In this document: piece by piece, positions 37,362-48,045 of the stretch
How positions within the stretch are numbered: position 1 is the first letter of the stretch
Layout of the letters: the number at the start of each line of letters is the position of its first letter
DNA from: Pseudoduganella plicata
Lineage (GTDB): Bacteria; Pseudomonadota; Gammaproteobacteria; Burkholderiales; Burkholderiaceae_D
DNA: 64,000 bases
Direction: 5' to 3'
Assembly (NCBI RefSeq): GCF_004421005.1
Contig: NZ_CP038026.1
Span: forward strand, 3,720,001 to 3,784,000
Made by a program: the position numbers and the translations under genes
The notes under the pieces: model-generated
What the model saw: only the letters and a program-made list of their open reading frames with translations
Told to the model about the DNA's origin: nothing
Databases searched by the model: none

Positions 37362-38024
37362 ATGAACGTTCGCCTCGAACCCAGCTGGAAACAGCAACTG
37401 CAAGCCCAGTTCGACCAGTCCTACTGGAGTGAACTGACCGACTTCGTCCGCAACGAATACGCCGCCGGCCACTGCTGCCCGCCCGGCAAGGACATCTTTC
37501 GCGCCTTCGACCTGACGCCGTTCGACAAGGTCAAAGTCGTCATCCTTGGCCAGGATCCATACCACACGCCCGGTGCCGCGATGGGCTTCTGCTTTTCGGT
37601 CCCGGACGGCAACGCGCCGCAACCGAGCCTGCGCAATATGTTCAAGGAACTGGAAAGCGATATCGGCGTGCGCCGCACGCGCACGGACTTGTCCGACTGG
37701 GCCGAGCAGGGCGTTTTTCTGCTCAACAGCGTGCTGACGGTGCGCGCAGGCAGCGCCGGCTCCCACGCCCGCAAAGGCTGGGAGACATTTACGGACAATG
37801 CGATCGCTACGCTGTCGCGCGAGCGCGAGCATCTGGTCTTCATCCTGTGGGGCAGCTATGCGATCGCCAAGAAGGCACTGATCGACACAAACAAGCACCA
37901 CGTCATCACATCGCCGCACCCGTCGCCCCTGTCGGCGCACCGGGGATTTTTTGGCAGCAGGCCGTTTTCGCAGGCGAATGCGTATCTGGTGGAGACCGGG
38001 CAGGCGCCGATTGTCTGGGCCTGA
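37362..38024 (+). CDS. ung: Uracil-DNA glycosylase
   Basis: A 220-aa family 1 UDG. The water-activating loop GQDPYH is at residues 63-68 (catalytic Asp65), and the DNA-intercalation loop is [13 protein letters not shown]. It removes uracil from DNA to start base excision repair. The start at 37362 is chosen because the extension to 37299 runs through the terminator. It is convergent with the deaminase gene. Confidence 0.95.
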   Translation: MNVRLEPSWKQQLQAQFDQSYWSELTDFVRNEYAAGHCCPPGKDIFRAFDLTPFDKVKVVILGQDPYHTPGAAMGFCFSVPDGNAPQPSLRNMFKELESDIGVRRTRTDLSDWAEQGVFLLNSVLTVRAGSAGSHARKGWETFTDNAIATLSREREHLVFILWGSYAIAKKALIDTNKHHVITSPHPSPLSAHRGFFGSRPFSQANAYLVETGQAPIVWA

Positions 38025-38048
38025 CGCGGACGCGCTGGGCCCCAAGCC

Positions 38049-38546
38049 CTACCCCTTGCGCCAGAAGCCCTGGTGCACCGCGGCCGCTTCAGCCTCGCGC
38101 CATGGGCCGATGACCTGCGTCGGCCGCTGGCCGCTGGCGAAAACCTGCCGGCACGGCAGCGCCAGCGTCGGGTTTTCCGGGTCGCTGCCCGTCAGCGCCA
38201 GCAGACCCGCTTCCGACAATGCATACACGACCCGGCCCACGCCACTCCAGTACGTCGCACCCGCGCACATCGCGCATGGCTCGGCACTGCTGTATAACGT
38301 GGCACCGGAGAGCTGTTCCGGTCCGTATTGCGCCGACGCGAGGCGCAGCGCATTCATCTCCGCATGGGCGGTGCGGTCCTGGCTGGACGCGTTCATCGCT
38401 TCCGCGACGACGGTGCCGTCAGCCGCGACGACCAGCGCGGCAAACGGATGGTGGCCGCTGTCGCGCGAACGCTGCGCCAGCGCGATCACCGCCGTGACGA
38501 AGCGCTCGTCCTGCGCTGTCGGCTGTTCCATGGCGCCAGGGCTCAT
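38049..38546 (-). CDS. Nucleoside/guanine deaminase-like protein
   Basis: A 165-aa cytidine-deaminase-fold enzyme. The zinc site is HAEMNAL (His and catalytic Glu) and PCAMCAGA (two Cys). Relatives include guanine deaminase and TadA-like nucleoside deaminases. The ATG overlaps the stop of the BMP binding-protein gene as ATGA (38543-38546), so it is translationally coupled to purine uptake. Guanine or another purine base is therefore the likely substrate. An internal Met at 38531 is a possible start. Confidence 0.82.
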   Translation of the reverse strand: MSPGAMEQPTAQDERFVTAVIALAQRSRDSGHHPFAALVVAADGTVVAEAMNASSQDRTAHAEMNALRLASAQYGPEQLSGATLYSSAEPCAMCAGATYWSGVGRVVYALSEAGLLALTGSDPENPTLALPCRQVFASGQRPTQVIGPWREAEAAAVHQGFWRKG

Positions 38547-39622
38547 TTTGGCATCTTCCCTTCCACGCCCTGGACATACCAGTTCATCGACAACAGGTCT
38601 TTCAGCGGCAGCTCGGCACCGGCCGGCACCTTGATTGCCCCCGACTGATCCTTCAGCGGCCCCTGGAACGGTCGCATCTTGCCGCTTGCCAGCGCCGCCT
38701 TCTTTTCCTCGAAGAGCCTGGCCGCGTCGGCCGGCACGACCGGATTCAATGGCGACATCCTGACCATGCCTTCCTGCAGGCCGCCCCGTGTCTCACCCGT
38801 TTTCCAGGTGCCCGCCATCACCGCCTGCGCCGTCTTCGTATAGAAGTCGCCCCAATGGTTGGTGCTGGCCGTCAGGTGTGCCTTGGGTGCGAAGCGCTGC
38901 ATGTCCGAATCCCAGCCGAACGCGTATTTACCCTTCTCCTGCGCCGCCTGCAGCGTGGCCGGCGAGTCGGTGTTCTGGGTCAGCACGTCGGCCCCCTGCG
39001 CGATCAGCGTCTCGGCCGCCTGGCGTTCCTTGGCCGGATCGTACCAGCTGTTGACCCACAGGACCTTCATCCGGATGGCCGGGTTGACGCTTTGCGCGCC
39101 GAGCGTAAATGCGTTGATGTTGCGAATGACTTCCGGGACCGGGAATGATGCCACCATGCCCAGCGTATTCGACTTCGTCATCTTGCCCGCGACGACACCG
39201 AGCAGATAGGCGCCTTCATACATGCGGCTCTCGTAGACGCCCATGTTCTTGCCCGACTTGAAACCGGTCGCATGCTGGAACACGACGTTCGGAAAGGCTT
39301 TCGCCACTTTCTCGGTCGCGTTCATATAGCCGAACGACGTCGTGAAAATCAGCTTGTTGCCGTCGGCCGCCAGCTTGCGGATGACGCGTTCCGAGTCAGC
39401 GCCTTCCGGCACGTTTTCGACGTACGTCGATTTGACCTTGCCAGCCAGGGCCTTTTCCATGGCCAGGCGGCCCTGCTCGTGGGCATAGGTCCAGCCCGCG
39501 TCCCCCACCGGCCCGATGTAGACAAAGGCGACCTTCAGCGGGTCTGCAGCGTGCACTGGAACGGCGGCGCCCAGGACGGCGGCCAGCGATGCGGCGACAG
39601 TAAGCAGTGTGCGGCGTTTCAT
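38543..39622 (-). CDS. BMP family ABC transporter substrate-binding protein
   Basis: A 359-aa periplasmic protein. Start MKRRTLLTVAA at 39622 behind AAAAGGACCACC; a GTG five codons upstream overlaps that RBS. Signal peptide to about residue 25. The domain begins PLKVAFVYIGPVGDAGWTYAHEQGR, the BMP/PnrA purine-nucleoside-binding family. Its membrane partners are probably the ABC genes transcribed divergently from 41624. Confidence 0.9.
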   Translation of the reverse strand: MKRRTLLTVAASLAAVLGAAVPVHAADPLKVAFVYIGPVGDAGWTYAHEQGRLAMEKALAGKVKSTYVENVPEGADSERVIRKLAADGNKLIFTTSFGYMNATEKVAKAFPNVVFQHATGFKSGKNMGVYESRMYEGAYLLGVVAGKMTKSNTLGMVASFPVPEVIRNINAFTLGAQSVNPAIRMKVLWVNSWYDPAKERQAAETLIAQGADVLTQNTDSPATLQAAQEKGKYAFGWDSDMQRFAPKAHLTASTNHWGDFYTKTAQAVMAGTWKTGETRGGLQEGMVRMSPLNPVVPADAARLFEEKKAALASGKMRPFQGPLKDQSGAIKVPAGAELPLKDLLSMNWYVQGVEGKMPK

Positions 39623-39643
39623 GGTGGTCCTTTTCACGGTTGA

Positions 39644-40498
39644 TCAGAAATGGTATTCGGCGCGCACCATCGGCGTGCGCGCGGTGGCGCCTGGCACGGT
39701 GCGTGCCGGATTGCCGAACTTGTTTTTCCAGTACTGGTATTCGATACCGGCCCTGAACGTGTTTTTTGCCGCGCCCACGGCGGCGCTCAGGTCGTACATC
39801 ACCTGCATGTCGACGTTGATCTCGACGGCCGTGGGGCCGCCGAATTCGTTGCGGCCCTTGGTGCCGATGTAGTTGGCGTAGCCGTCGAACGATAGCGGCA
39901 CGCCCAGCGTGAAGGGAATGCCCCAGGCGGCCGTCAGCATCGCGTGGGTGTCGTAGCGATAGCGCGCGGTGGCCGTCTGCGTGAAGCCGTTATAAGGCGC
40001 GTTCGATTCGTGCAGTGCCAGCAGGCTGACATCCAGGAAACCGGGCACGTCGAACATCAGCGTAGGGCCCAGCACCAGCATGCGCTTCTTTGAGTTGTAG
40101 CCGGCATCGGTCTTGCTGTTGATGTCGAAGCCGGCTGTCACGCCCACGCCGCGCACGGGACCGAATGCCAGGTTGGCCCCGCTGATCTTGCCCAGGTCGA
40201 TCGTGTGGCGATAGACGGCGTAGGCCTCGTGCGCGCCCGTGGTCGCCCCTGCGGCCGACGGGTCGTGTTTGTCCGAAATCAGGTAGTCCACGCTGAAGAA
40301 ATTCTTGCCGTACTTGTAGCCGCTGACATGGCTGAAATTGAGAACGTGCTTGACGATGTCGCTGCTGTTATAAGGCTCGGCGAATTTGCTGCCGTAGCGG
40401 TAGCTCAGCGAAGTATCGCTCCAGTCGGCGGCATGCGCGTTCCAGCTGGCGGCAAGCACCAGCAGGCCTGCGGTACGGGTGAACGTCAGGGTCTTCAT
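39644..40498 (-). CDS. Tsx-like nucleoside-specific outer membrane channel
   Basis: A 284-aa protein with a signal peptide to about residue 24 (AASWNAHAADWSD). Amphipathic beta strands end in the typical C-terminal Phe (VRAEYHF), so an outer-membrane beta-barrel. ADWSDTSLSYRYGSKFAEPYN resembles the Tsx/OmpK family start. Nucleoside passage fits the adjacent BMP and ABC genes (21 nt to the BMP start). The start at 40498 has AAGGACATCGC. Confidence 0.82.
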   Translation of the reverse strand: MKTLTFTRTAGLLVLAASWNAHAADWSDTSLSYRYGSKFAEPYNSSDIVKHVLNFSHVSGYKYGKNFFSVDYLISDKHDPSAAGATTGAHEAYAVYRHTIDLGKISGANLAFGPVRGVGVTAGFDINSKTDAGYNSKKRMLVLGPTLMFDVPGFLDVSLLALHESNAPYNGFTQTATARYRYDTHAMLTAAWGIPFTLGVPLSFDGYANYIGTKGRNEFGGPTAVEINVDMQVMYDLSAAVGAAKNTFRAGIEYQYWKNKFGNPARTVPGATARTPMVRAEYHF

Positions 40499-40693
40499 GC
40501 GATGTCCTTGTTCTTGTCGATGGTGGGCTCGGTGTGATCGCATGCAATCCAAACGGTACTTGCCTGCAACCCCGACTCAACCTTTAGCAATTACCGGACC
40601 ATGCTTGCCGGCACGTTCCAGTCCCGAACGCTGGACTATGGCGGCGCCGCCGTGCATCGGCCCGGTGCGCCGTGCACACAATCGGCCCACCGT

Positions 40694-40703
40694 TTGTATC
40701 CAA
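40694..40703. promoter_or_regulatory. Candidate GntR operator upstream of tsx-like gene
   Basis: TTGTATCCAA in context GTTTGTATCCAATC differs by one base from the palindrome TTGTATACAA found before the ABC operon. It lies 196 nt before the tsx-like ATG, next to the gntR stop. Confidence 0.4.
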
Positions 40704-40712
40704 TCGGAGCAA

Positions 40713-41411
40713 CTAGCAACCCGCCAGCGCCTCGGCAAGGCTCAGCTTGCGGTCGGATGCACCCAGGTGGAGCCGCCCCTCGATCTCGATGAGGTGATGG
40801 TCGATCAGCGCCGTCGCGTGGGCCGTGTCGCCCTGTTCGATCATCGCCAGCAACCGCTCATGTTCGTCGTTGCCGCACATGGGCACGCCCGGGTTCTCGT
40901 ACAGCGCGATGATCAGCGACGAACGCGACACCAGTTCCACCATGAAGCGCTGCATCACCGCGTTGCCGGCCAGCTCGGCAAGCAGCAGGTGGAATTCGCC
41001 GCCGAGCCGGATCCACGCGGCGCGGTCGCCCGAATGCCGGGCCTGCTCCTCGGCCTGAAGCGCGGCGCGGATGCGCGCGAGCGACGCCGGCGTACCATGG
41101 CGGATCACCAGCGGCACGATCTCGCGCTCCAGCGCGCGCCGGGTGGCAAAGATGTCGCGCGCCTCCTGCGGCGACGGCGACGCCACCACGGCGCCCCGGT
41201 TCGGCCGCAGCGCCACGATATGGTCATGCGCCAGCCGTTGCAGGGCCTTCCTCACCGTGGTGCGGCTGACCTGGTACAGCTCGCAGAATTCGGCTTCGCC
41301 CAGGCGGGTGCCGGGCGGCAGCCGGTGACTCATCACCGCATTGACGACGGCGCTGTAAATGCGCAGATCGGTGGCGGCACCCCGCTTGCCGACAGTTGGC
41401 TGTTTGCTCAT
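40713..41411 (-). CDS. GntR family (FCD domain) transcriptional regulator
   Basis: A 232-aa protein. The winged HTH is at about 15-80 (LRIYSAVVNAVMSHRLPPGTRL, SRTTVRKALQRLAHDHIVAL). The all-helical FCD effector domain runs 90-225 with metal-binding-type histidines (GGEFHLLLAELAGN, DDEH-like NDEHERLL). The start at 41411 is set by family length; the frame is open to 41663. It lies between the tsx-BMP-deaminase genes and the ABC operon and likely controls both through TTGTATACAA-like sites. Confidence 0.87.
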   Translation of the reverse strand: MSKQPTVGKRGAATDLRIYSAVVNAVMSHRLPPGTRLGEAEFCELYQVSRTTVRKALQRLAHDHIVALRPNRGAVVASPSPQEARDIFATRRALEREIVPLVIRHGTPASLARIRAALQAEEQARHSGDRAAWIRLGGEFHLLLAELAGNAVMQRFMVELVSRSSLIIALYENPGVPMCGNDEHERLLAMIEQGDTAHATALIDHHLIEIEGRLHLGASDRKLSLAEALAGC

Positions 41412-41501
41412 ATGTACTCCCGTACGCCGCGCGCCTGTGCGCGGCCGATGGCACCACTCAAGCAGGAATCGTGCGCACCGCTGCGCGATTCTGGTGAGTT
41501 T

Positions 41502-41532
41502 TGTCGACACTGTTGGTGCGTTTTGTATACAA
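41502..41532. promoter_or_regulatory. Candidate GntR operators before the ABC operon
   Basis: A perfect 10-bp palindrome TTGTATACAA at 41523-41532, preceded by TGTCGACA (41502-41509). Both fit the TTGT-n2-ACAA form typical of FCD-type GntR sites. They lie 92-122 nt before the ABC ATPase ATG, in the divergent regulatory region. Confidence 0.5.
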
Positions 41533-41623
41533 CTAGCGCCGCCGATGGCCCGACACGCGGTTCCGGTCGTGGCATGCAACTTGCTGAATCGTTTGCATGC
41601 CCACCATGCGAAGGAACCCCGGC

Positions 41624-43234
41624 ATGACTGACCAGACATTAGATCCCGACATCGGCTCGCCACGGGCAGTCCCGCGCACCGAGCCGCGCCTGCAACTGCT
41701 TGGTATTTCCAGGGTCTACCCGTCCGTGGTGGCCAACGCGGAGGTGAACCTGACGGTCATGCCCGGCGAAATCCACGCGGTGCTGGGCGAGAATGGCGCC
41801 GGCAAGAGCACGCTGATGAAGATGATCTACGGCGTGACCCGGCCGGACGCCGGCGAGATCATGTGGGAAGGCCGCCAGGTGCACATCCCCTCCCCGGCCG
41901 CCGCGCGCCGGCTCGGCATCGGCATGGTATTCCAGCATTTCGCACTGTTCGAGACCCTGACGGTGGCAGAGAACATCGCACTGGCGCTGGACGAACACGT
42001 CCCCCCCGCCACGCTCGCGCCGCGCATCCGCGCCGTGTCCGAACAATATGGCTTGCCGCTCGACCCGGACCGGCGCGTGCACAGCATGTCCGTTGGCGAG
42101 CGCCAGCGCGTCGAGATCGTGCGCTGCCTGCTGCAGTCGCCGCGCCTGCTGATCATGGACGAACCGACGTCGGTGCTGACGCCGGACGCTGTGCAAAAGC
42201 TGTTCGCGTCGCTGCGCCAGCTGGCGGCCGAAGGCGTCAGCATCCTGTATATCAGCCACAAGCTCGATGAAATCCAGGCGCTGTGCGACAAGGCGACGAT
42301 CCTGCGCGCCGGTCGCGTCGCCGGCACGGCCACACCGCGCACGCAGACTGCGCATGCGCTGGCGGCCCTGATGATCGGCGGCGATATGCCGACCTGTACG
42401 TTGACGCCGCGCGCGCCGGGCGACGTCCGTCTCGCGCTCGACAGGTTGAGCGTGACCAGTCCCGATCCCTTCGGCACGCATCTGCGCGAGATGACGCTGG
42501 ACGTGCGCGCCGGGGAGATCGTGGGCCTGGCCGGCGTGTCCGGCAACGGCCAGCAGGAATTATTGAAGGCCATCTCCGGCGAAATCCCGGTGGCGGTGGC
42601 CGACAGCATCCGCCTGCTGGGACAAGGCGTAGGCCGGCTGGATGCTGCCGAACGGCGCCGCCGCGGCCTGGGCTTCGTGCCGGAAGAGCGGCTGGGGCGC
42701 GGCGCCGTGCCCGATCTGTCGCTGGCCGACAACGCGCTGCTGACGGGCTATCTGACCCCGGCCAGCGGCATGCTGCGGCGTGGCGTGATCCGGCGCGCCG
42801 CCGTGACGGCATTTGCCGCCCGCGTCATCGAGCGCTTCAAGGTCAAGGCCGGCGGCCCGCGCGCGGCCGCATCGAGCCTGTCGGGCGGCAATCTGCAGAA
42901 ATTCATCGTCGGTCGCGAAATCGGCCTGGCGCCCCAGGTCATGGTGCTGGCGCAGCCCACGTGGGGCGTGGACATCGGCGCCGCGATGCTGATCCGCCAG
43001 GCCATCATCGACCTGCGCAACCGGGGCGTCGCCATTCTCGTCGTGTCGGAGGAAATCGACGAACTGTTCATGCTGTGCGACCGCATCGCCGTGCTGGCGC
43101 AGGGCCGGCTGTCACGCGCGCTGCCGGCAGCGGAGCTGACGATCGACCGGATCGGCGTCTGGATGAGCGGCGATTTCGACCACGGCGCCGCTCCGGTCGA
43201 TCAACTTGAAGGAGTTGCCCATGTCCCGGCTTGA
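41624..43234 (+). CDS. Purine/nucleoside ABC transporter, ATP-binding protein
   Basis: A 536-aa tandem ABC protein. First domain: Walker A GENGAGKST, signature MSVGERQR, Walker B LLIMDEPTSVL. Second domain: degenerate Walker A (GVSGNGQQELL) and signature LSGGNLQKFIVGRE. This asymmetry is normal in the simple-sugar/BMP-type nucleoside importers (YufO/NupA-like). RBS AAGGAACC. It overlaps the next gene by 14 nt. Confidence 0.9.
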   Translation: MTDQTLDPDIGSPRAVPRTEPRLQLLGISRVYPSVVANAEVNLTVMPGEIHAVLGENGAGKSTLMKMIYGVTRPDAGEIMWEGRQVHIPSPAAARRLGIGMVFQHFALFETLTVAENIALALDEHVPPATLAPRIRAVSEQYGLPLDPDRRVHSMSVGERQRVEIVRCLLQSPRLLIMDEPTSVLTPDAVQKLFASLRQLAAEGVSILYISHKLDEIQALCDKATILRAGRVAGTATPRTQTAHALAALMIGGDMPTCTLTPRAPGDVRLALDRLSVTSPDPFGTHLREMTLDVRAGEIVGLAGVSGNGQQELLKAISGEIPVAVADSIRLLGQGVGRLDAAERRRRGLGFVPEERLGRGAVPDLSLADNALLTGYLTPASGMLRRGVIRRAAVTAFAARVIERFKVKAGGPRAAASSLSGGNLQKFIVGREIGLAPQVMVLAQPTWGVDIGAAMLIRQAIIDLRNRGVAILVVSEEIDELFMLCDRIAVLAQGRLSRALPAAELTIDRIGVWMSGDFDHGAAPVDQLEGVAHVPA

Positions 43235-44312
43235 AGCCCGCCCCGAACCGTCGCGCGCAATGATGCTCGCATCGCCGCTGCTGGCCGCGCTGGCGATGCT
43301 GGCGACCGGCTCCCTGCTGTTCCTGTTCCTCGGCCAGGAACCGCTGCATGCCTTTTACGTCTACTTCATCAAGCCGGCGACGACGGCATATGGCGTCGGC
43401 GAGCTGCTGCTCAAGGCGACCCCATTGATCCTGTGCGGCATCGGACTGGCGGTCGGCTTTCGGGCCGATGTGCACAATATCGGCGCCGATGGCCAGCTGA
43501 CGTTGGGCGCAATCTCGGCCGGTTGCGTGGCGCTGTATTTCGACGGCGTCGACGCACCTTGGCTGCTGCCGCTGATGATCGTCACGGGGGCCCTCGGCGG
43601 CATGGCATGGGCAGCTATCCCGGCGCTGCTGCGCACGCGCTTCAACACGAGCGAGATCCTCGTCAGCCTGATGCTGGTGTATATCGCCTACCTGTTGCTG
43701 TCCTACCTCGTGCATGGGCCGCTGCGCGATCCGGCCGGCTACAACTTCCCGCAATCGAAGATGTTCGGCGCGGCGGCGACGTTGCCTTTGCTGGTGGAAG
43801 GGCTGCGGGTCAATGCCGCCTTTCCGCTGTCGCTGCTGTTCGTGCTGGCGGCGTGGTTCTTCTGTCGTCACACCTTTGCCGGCTATCGCATGCGCGTGAG
43901 CGGCATGGCGCCAGCGGCGGCGCTGTACGCGGGCTTCTCGGCACCGCGTAACGTTTGGCTGGCGTTCCTGGTCAGCGGCGCGCTGGCCGGTATCGCGGGG
44001 GTCGGCGAAGTCGCCGGACCGCTGGGGCAGTTGCAGCCGTCGGTATCGCCCGGCTACGGCTTTGCCGCGATCATCGTTGCATATGTCGGGCGCTTGCATC
44101 CTGTCGGCGTGCTGCTGGCATCGTTGCTGATGTCGCTGCTGTATATCGGCGGCGAATCGGCACAGATCGAGCTGCAACTGCCGTCGGCGATCACGGGCCT
44201 GTTCCAGGGCCTGCTGCTGTTTTACCTGCTCGCGGCCGACCTGTTCATCCATTACCGTTTCAAGCCACGTGTGCGCACGATCGTACCGCCCCTTTCGGAG
44301 ACCCCAGCATGA
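43221..44312 (+). CDS. Purine/nucleoside ABC transporter permease 1
   Basis: A 363-aa protein with about ten membrane helices. The motif GFRADVHNIGADGQLTLGAI (about residues 84-103) is the BPD_transp_2/YufP cytoplasmic loop of nucleoside importers. RBS GAAGGAG lies within the 3' end of the ATPase gene. Its stop overlaps the next start (ATGA). Confidence 0.9.
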   Translation: MSRLEARPEPSRAMMLASPLLAALAMLATGSLLFLFLGQEPLHAFYVYFIKPATTAYGVGELLLKATPLILCGIGLAVGFRADVHNIGADGQLTLGAISAGCVALYFDGVDAPWLLPLMIVTGALGGMAWAAIPALLRTRFNTSEILVSLMLVYIAYLLLSYLVHGPLRDPAGYNFPQSKMFGAAATLPLLVEGLRVNAAFPLSLLFVLAAWFFCRHTFAGYRMRVSGMAPAAALYAGFSAPRNVWLAFLVSGALAGIAGVGEVAGPLGQLQPSVSPGYGFAAIIVAYVGRLHPVGVLLASLLMSLLYIGGESAQIELQLPSAITGLFQGLLLFYLLAADLFIHYRFKPRVRTIVPPLSETPA

Positions 44313-45232
44313 ACGCCGACTACCTGATCTCCTTCCTGGCCAGTACCGCCGGCGCCGCGACACCGCTGGTGCTGGCCTCCACCGGCGAACTCGTTGCCGA
44401 ACGCTCTGGAGTGCTGAACCTGGGGCTCGAAGGCATCATGCTGGTGGGCGCCGTGGCCGGATTCTCGGTCGCGCTGCATGCCGGCTCGCTGACCCTCGGG
44501 CTGCTGGCGGCCCTGCTGGCCGGCATGGCGCTGGCGCTGGTGTTTGCTTTTCTGGTACTGACGTTGCAGACCAACCAGGTTGCCACGGGCCTGGCGCTGA
44601 CGCTGTTCGGCATCGGCCTGTCGGCCTTTCTCGGCCGCGACCTGGTCGGCCAGACGGTGACGCCGCTGCCGCACCTGGCGTTCCCCGTGCTGTCGAATCT
44701 GCCGTTCATCGGCCCGCTGCTGTTCCGCTTCGACGCCGTCGTGTATGGCTCGCTGCTGCTGGTCGCGGCGGTGGGCTGGGTGCTGGCGAAAAGCCGGGTG
44801 GGACTGCAGATCCGCGCCATCGGCGAAGCGCCCGCCAGTGCCCATGCGATCGGCATGCCGGTCGTGAAGCTGCGCTATGCCAGCGTGTTGTTCGGCGGCG
44901 CGCTGGCGGGACTGGGCGGCGCCTACCTGTCGCTGGCACTGACGCCGATGTGGGTGGAAGGAATGACAGCGGGCCGCGGCTGGATCGCGCTGGCGCAGGT
45001 GGTATTCGCCACGTGGAAGCCGCGTGGCGTCATCGTCGGCGCCTACCTGTTCGGCGGTGTTACGGTGCTGCAGTTCCATGGCCAGGGGCTGGGCCTGGCC
45101 GTGCCGGCCGAGTTCCTGTCGATGCTGCCGTACCTGGCAACAATCATCGTCCTCGTCATCATCTGCCGCAATCCGCAGACGATCCTGCTGAACAAACCGA
45201 TGTCGCTGGGCCAGAATTTCAGGGCCGACTAG
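44309..45232 (+). CDS. Purine/nucleoside ABC transporter permease 2
   Basis: A 307-aa polytopic protein of the YufQ/NupC type. It contains [24 protein letters not shown], the companion permease motif. It is translationally coupled to permease 1 by ATGA. The two permeases, the dual ATPase and the BMP lipoprotein-like binder make a complete importer. Long open frame upstream of 44309 is a shadow inside permease 1. Confidence 0.9.
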   Translation: MNADYLISFLASTAGAATPLVLASTGELVAERSGVLNLGLEGIMLVGAVAGFSVALHAGSLTLGLLAALLAGMALALVFAFLVLTLQTNQVATGLALTLFGIGLSAFLGRDLVGQTVTPLPHLAFPVLSNLPFIGPLLFRFDAVVYGSLLLVAAVGWVLAKSRVGLQIRAIGEAPASAHAIGMPVVKLRYASVLFGGALAGLGGAYLSLALTPMWVEGMTAGRGWIALAQVVFATWKPRGVIVGAYLFGGVTVLQFHGQGLGLAVPAEFLSMLPYLATIIVLVIICRNPQTILLNKPMSLGQNFRAD

Positions 45233-45281
45233 CGCTGCCGTCATGGTTTATCATGCAATTCCCAAGCAAGGAACAAGAACC

Positions 45282-45707
45282 ATGGACGACAACAAATTCA
45301 ACCTCGACTACTTCAACAATTTCGCCAACGGCACCTTGCCGGACCATCTGGGCATCCGCATCACGGCGGCCGGTCAAGGCGAGCTGTCGGCGGAGCTGGA
45401 CATCGCCAGGCACCATCTCGCACCGAACGGCTATCTGCATGCCGGCACCGTCGTGACCCTGGCCGATACGGCCTGTGGCTATGCGTGCTATTCGAACCTG
45501 CCCGAAGGCGCCAACAACTTCACGACGATCGAGCTGAAGTCGAACCACCTGGGCACGGCGCGCGACGGTTCCATCGCCGTCACGGCAAAGGCGGTGCACA
45601 TGGGGAAAACGACGCAGGTGTGGGATGCGACCGTGACGAACAAGGCAAACGGCAAGACGATCGCGCTGTTCCGCTGCACGCAGATGGTGTTGTACCCATC
45701 GAAGTAA
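45282..45707 (+). CDS. PaaI-like hotdog thioesterase
   Basis: A 141-aa single hotdog domain. The family helix is NGYLHAGTVVTLADTACGYA, including the catalytic-type Asp. The length is normal for PaaI/YbgC-4 thioesterases that hydrolyse acyl-CoA or aromatic acyl-CoA. Start MDDNKFNLDYF behind AAGGAACAAGAACC. It follows the ABC operon by 49 nt; a functional link is not evident. Confidence 0.85.
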   Translation: MDDNKFNLDYFNNFANGTLPDHLGIRITAAGQGELSAELDIARHHLAPNGYLHAGTVVTLADTACGYACYSNLPEGANNFTTIELKSNHLGTARDGSIAVTAKAVHMGKTTQVWDATVTNKANGKTIALFRCTQMVLYPSK

Positions 45708-45710
45708 GCC

Positions 45711-45824
45711 ATGCTGTACGCGGCGCTGGCAATCATCGTGGCGGGCATCATGGCCGCGCTGTCGCCGTTGGCGCGCGAGTGGTATCGCGCGCGCCAACGC
45801 AAGGAAGAGGAAAAAGAGCGCTAG
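45711..45824 (+). CDS. 37-aa single-pass membrane protein
   Basis: A small frame begins 3 nt after the thioesterase stop. It codes for MLYAALAIIVAGIMAALSPL followed by AREWYRARQRK and an acidic/basic tail EEEKER: one membrane helix plus charged cytosolic tail. The layout is that of many real small membrane proteins; no family is recognised. Its stop overlaps the convergent tlpA stop. Confidence 0.45.
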   Translation: MLYAALAIIVAGIMAALSPLAREWYRARQRKEEEKER

Positions 45825-46333
45825 CCCTGCAGCGCCTTCTCCAGCAATTTGTGCAACGCCGGGAACTCCGGCTTGCCGACATACCGTTTCAGGATCTTGC
45901 CGTCCTTGTCGATGACGAAGGTGGTCGGCGTCATCGTCACGTCGCCGTAGGCCTTGGCCGCTTCGCCCGTCACGTCCAGCGCGACTTTGAAGGGCAGCTG
46001 GCGCGTTTCCGTGAAGTTGACGACGTAGCTGGGCGGGTCGTACTTCATCGCCACGGCGACGAACTCCAGGCCTTGCCCCTTGTATTTGTTATACGTGTCG
46101 ACCATTTCCGGCATTTCGGCCACGCAGGTGGTGCACGACGTGGCCCAGAAATTGACCATGACGACCTTGCCGCGCAGGTCCTCCGGCGTGATGCGTTCGC
46201 CCTTCAGGCCGACAAACGTCACCGGCGGCGCGGCGGGCGCGCTGCCCAGCGAATAGTAGGCACCGAAACCGGCGGCAGCGATAACGGCGGCCGCGAGTGC
46301 CGGTTTCAGCCAGGGTTTCGACGTCGTCGTCAT
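45821..46333 (-). CDS. TlpA-type thioredoxin-like protein
   Basis: A 170-aa protein anchored by an N-terminal helix (LKPALAAAVIAAAGFGAYYSL). The thioredoxin fold has the redox site SCTTC inside VNFWATSCTTCVAEMPEM and the cis-Pro in PTTFVIDKDG. It is a periplasmic thiol-disulfide protein of the TlpA/ResA group. It lies 15 nt after the BON gene on the same strand, so it may belong to the lpoA-yraN-diaA-dolP transcript. Confidence 0.87.
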   Translation of the reverse strand: MTTTSKPWLKPALAAAVIAAAGFGAYYSLGSAPAAPPVTFVGLKGERITPEDLRGKVVMVNFWATSCTTCVAEMPEMVDTYNKYKGQGLEFVAVAMKYDPPSYVVNFTETRQLPFKVALDVTGEAAKAYGDVTMTPTTFVIDKDGKILKRYVGKPEFPALHKLLEKALQG

Positions 46334-46348
46334 GGTCGGCTCACCGGC

Positions 46349-47690
<1,342 letters not shown>

Positions 47691-48038
47691 TCAGGACATC
47701 ACGTTTTTCAGCCATTCGATCGATCCCGCATCGATGGCGATCACGTCGAAGCGGCATGGCGGCAGGCGCGGATAGCGCAGCAGGAAGGTCTGCGCCGCAT
47801 GCACGAGGCGGCGCTGCTTGGCCGGCGTGATGCTGGCGGCCGCGCCGCCGAAACGCATGCTGCGCCGCCCCCTGACTTCGACGAAGACAAGGCAGTCGCC
47901 GTCGCGCATGATCAGGTCGAGCTCCCCGCCGGCGCAGCGGAAATTGCGCTCGACCAGTTTCAATCCCTGCCGCGTCAGGTGGACGAGGGCCGCATCCTCG
48001 CCCTGTTGTCCCTTGTCCTGCTGCGCGGTGCGGGACAT
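47691..48038 (-). CDS. yraN: YraN family (UPF0102) nuclease-fold protein
   Basis: A 115-aa protein. G-x3-ED-AL-x2-L (GEDAALVHLTRQGL), the CAGGELDLIMRDGDCLVFVEVR core and the KQRRLVHAAQTFL segment match UPF0102. The E-x-D and E-V-R motifs are those of restriction-endonuclease-like folds, suggesting nucleic-acid processing, unproven. It follows lpoA by 7 nt. Confidence 0.92.
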   Translation of the reverse strand: MSRTAQQDKGQQGEDAALVHLTRQGLKLVERNFRCAGGELDLIMRDGDCLVFVEVRGRRSMRFGGAAASITPAKQRRLVHAAQTFLLRYPRLPPCRFDVIAIDAGSIEWLKNVMS

Positions 48039-48045
48039 GACGGTT

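Noticed and set aside
43955..44308. N-terminal extension of permease 2
   Set aside because: Lies entirely inside permease 1 in another frame; the ATG at 44309 shows the usual ATGA coupling.
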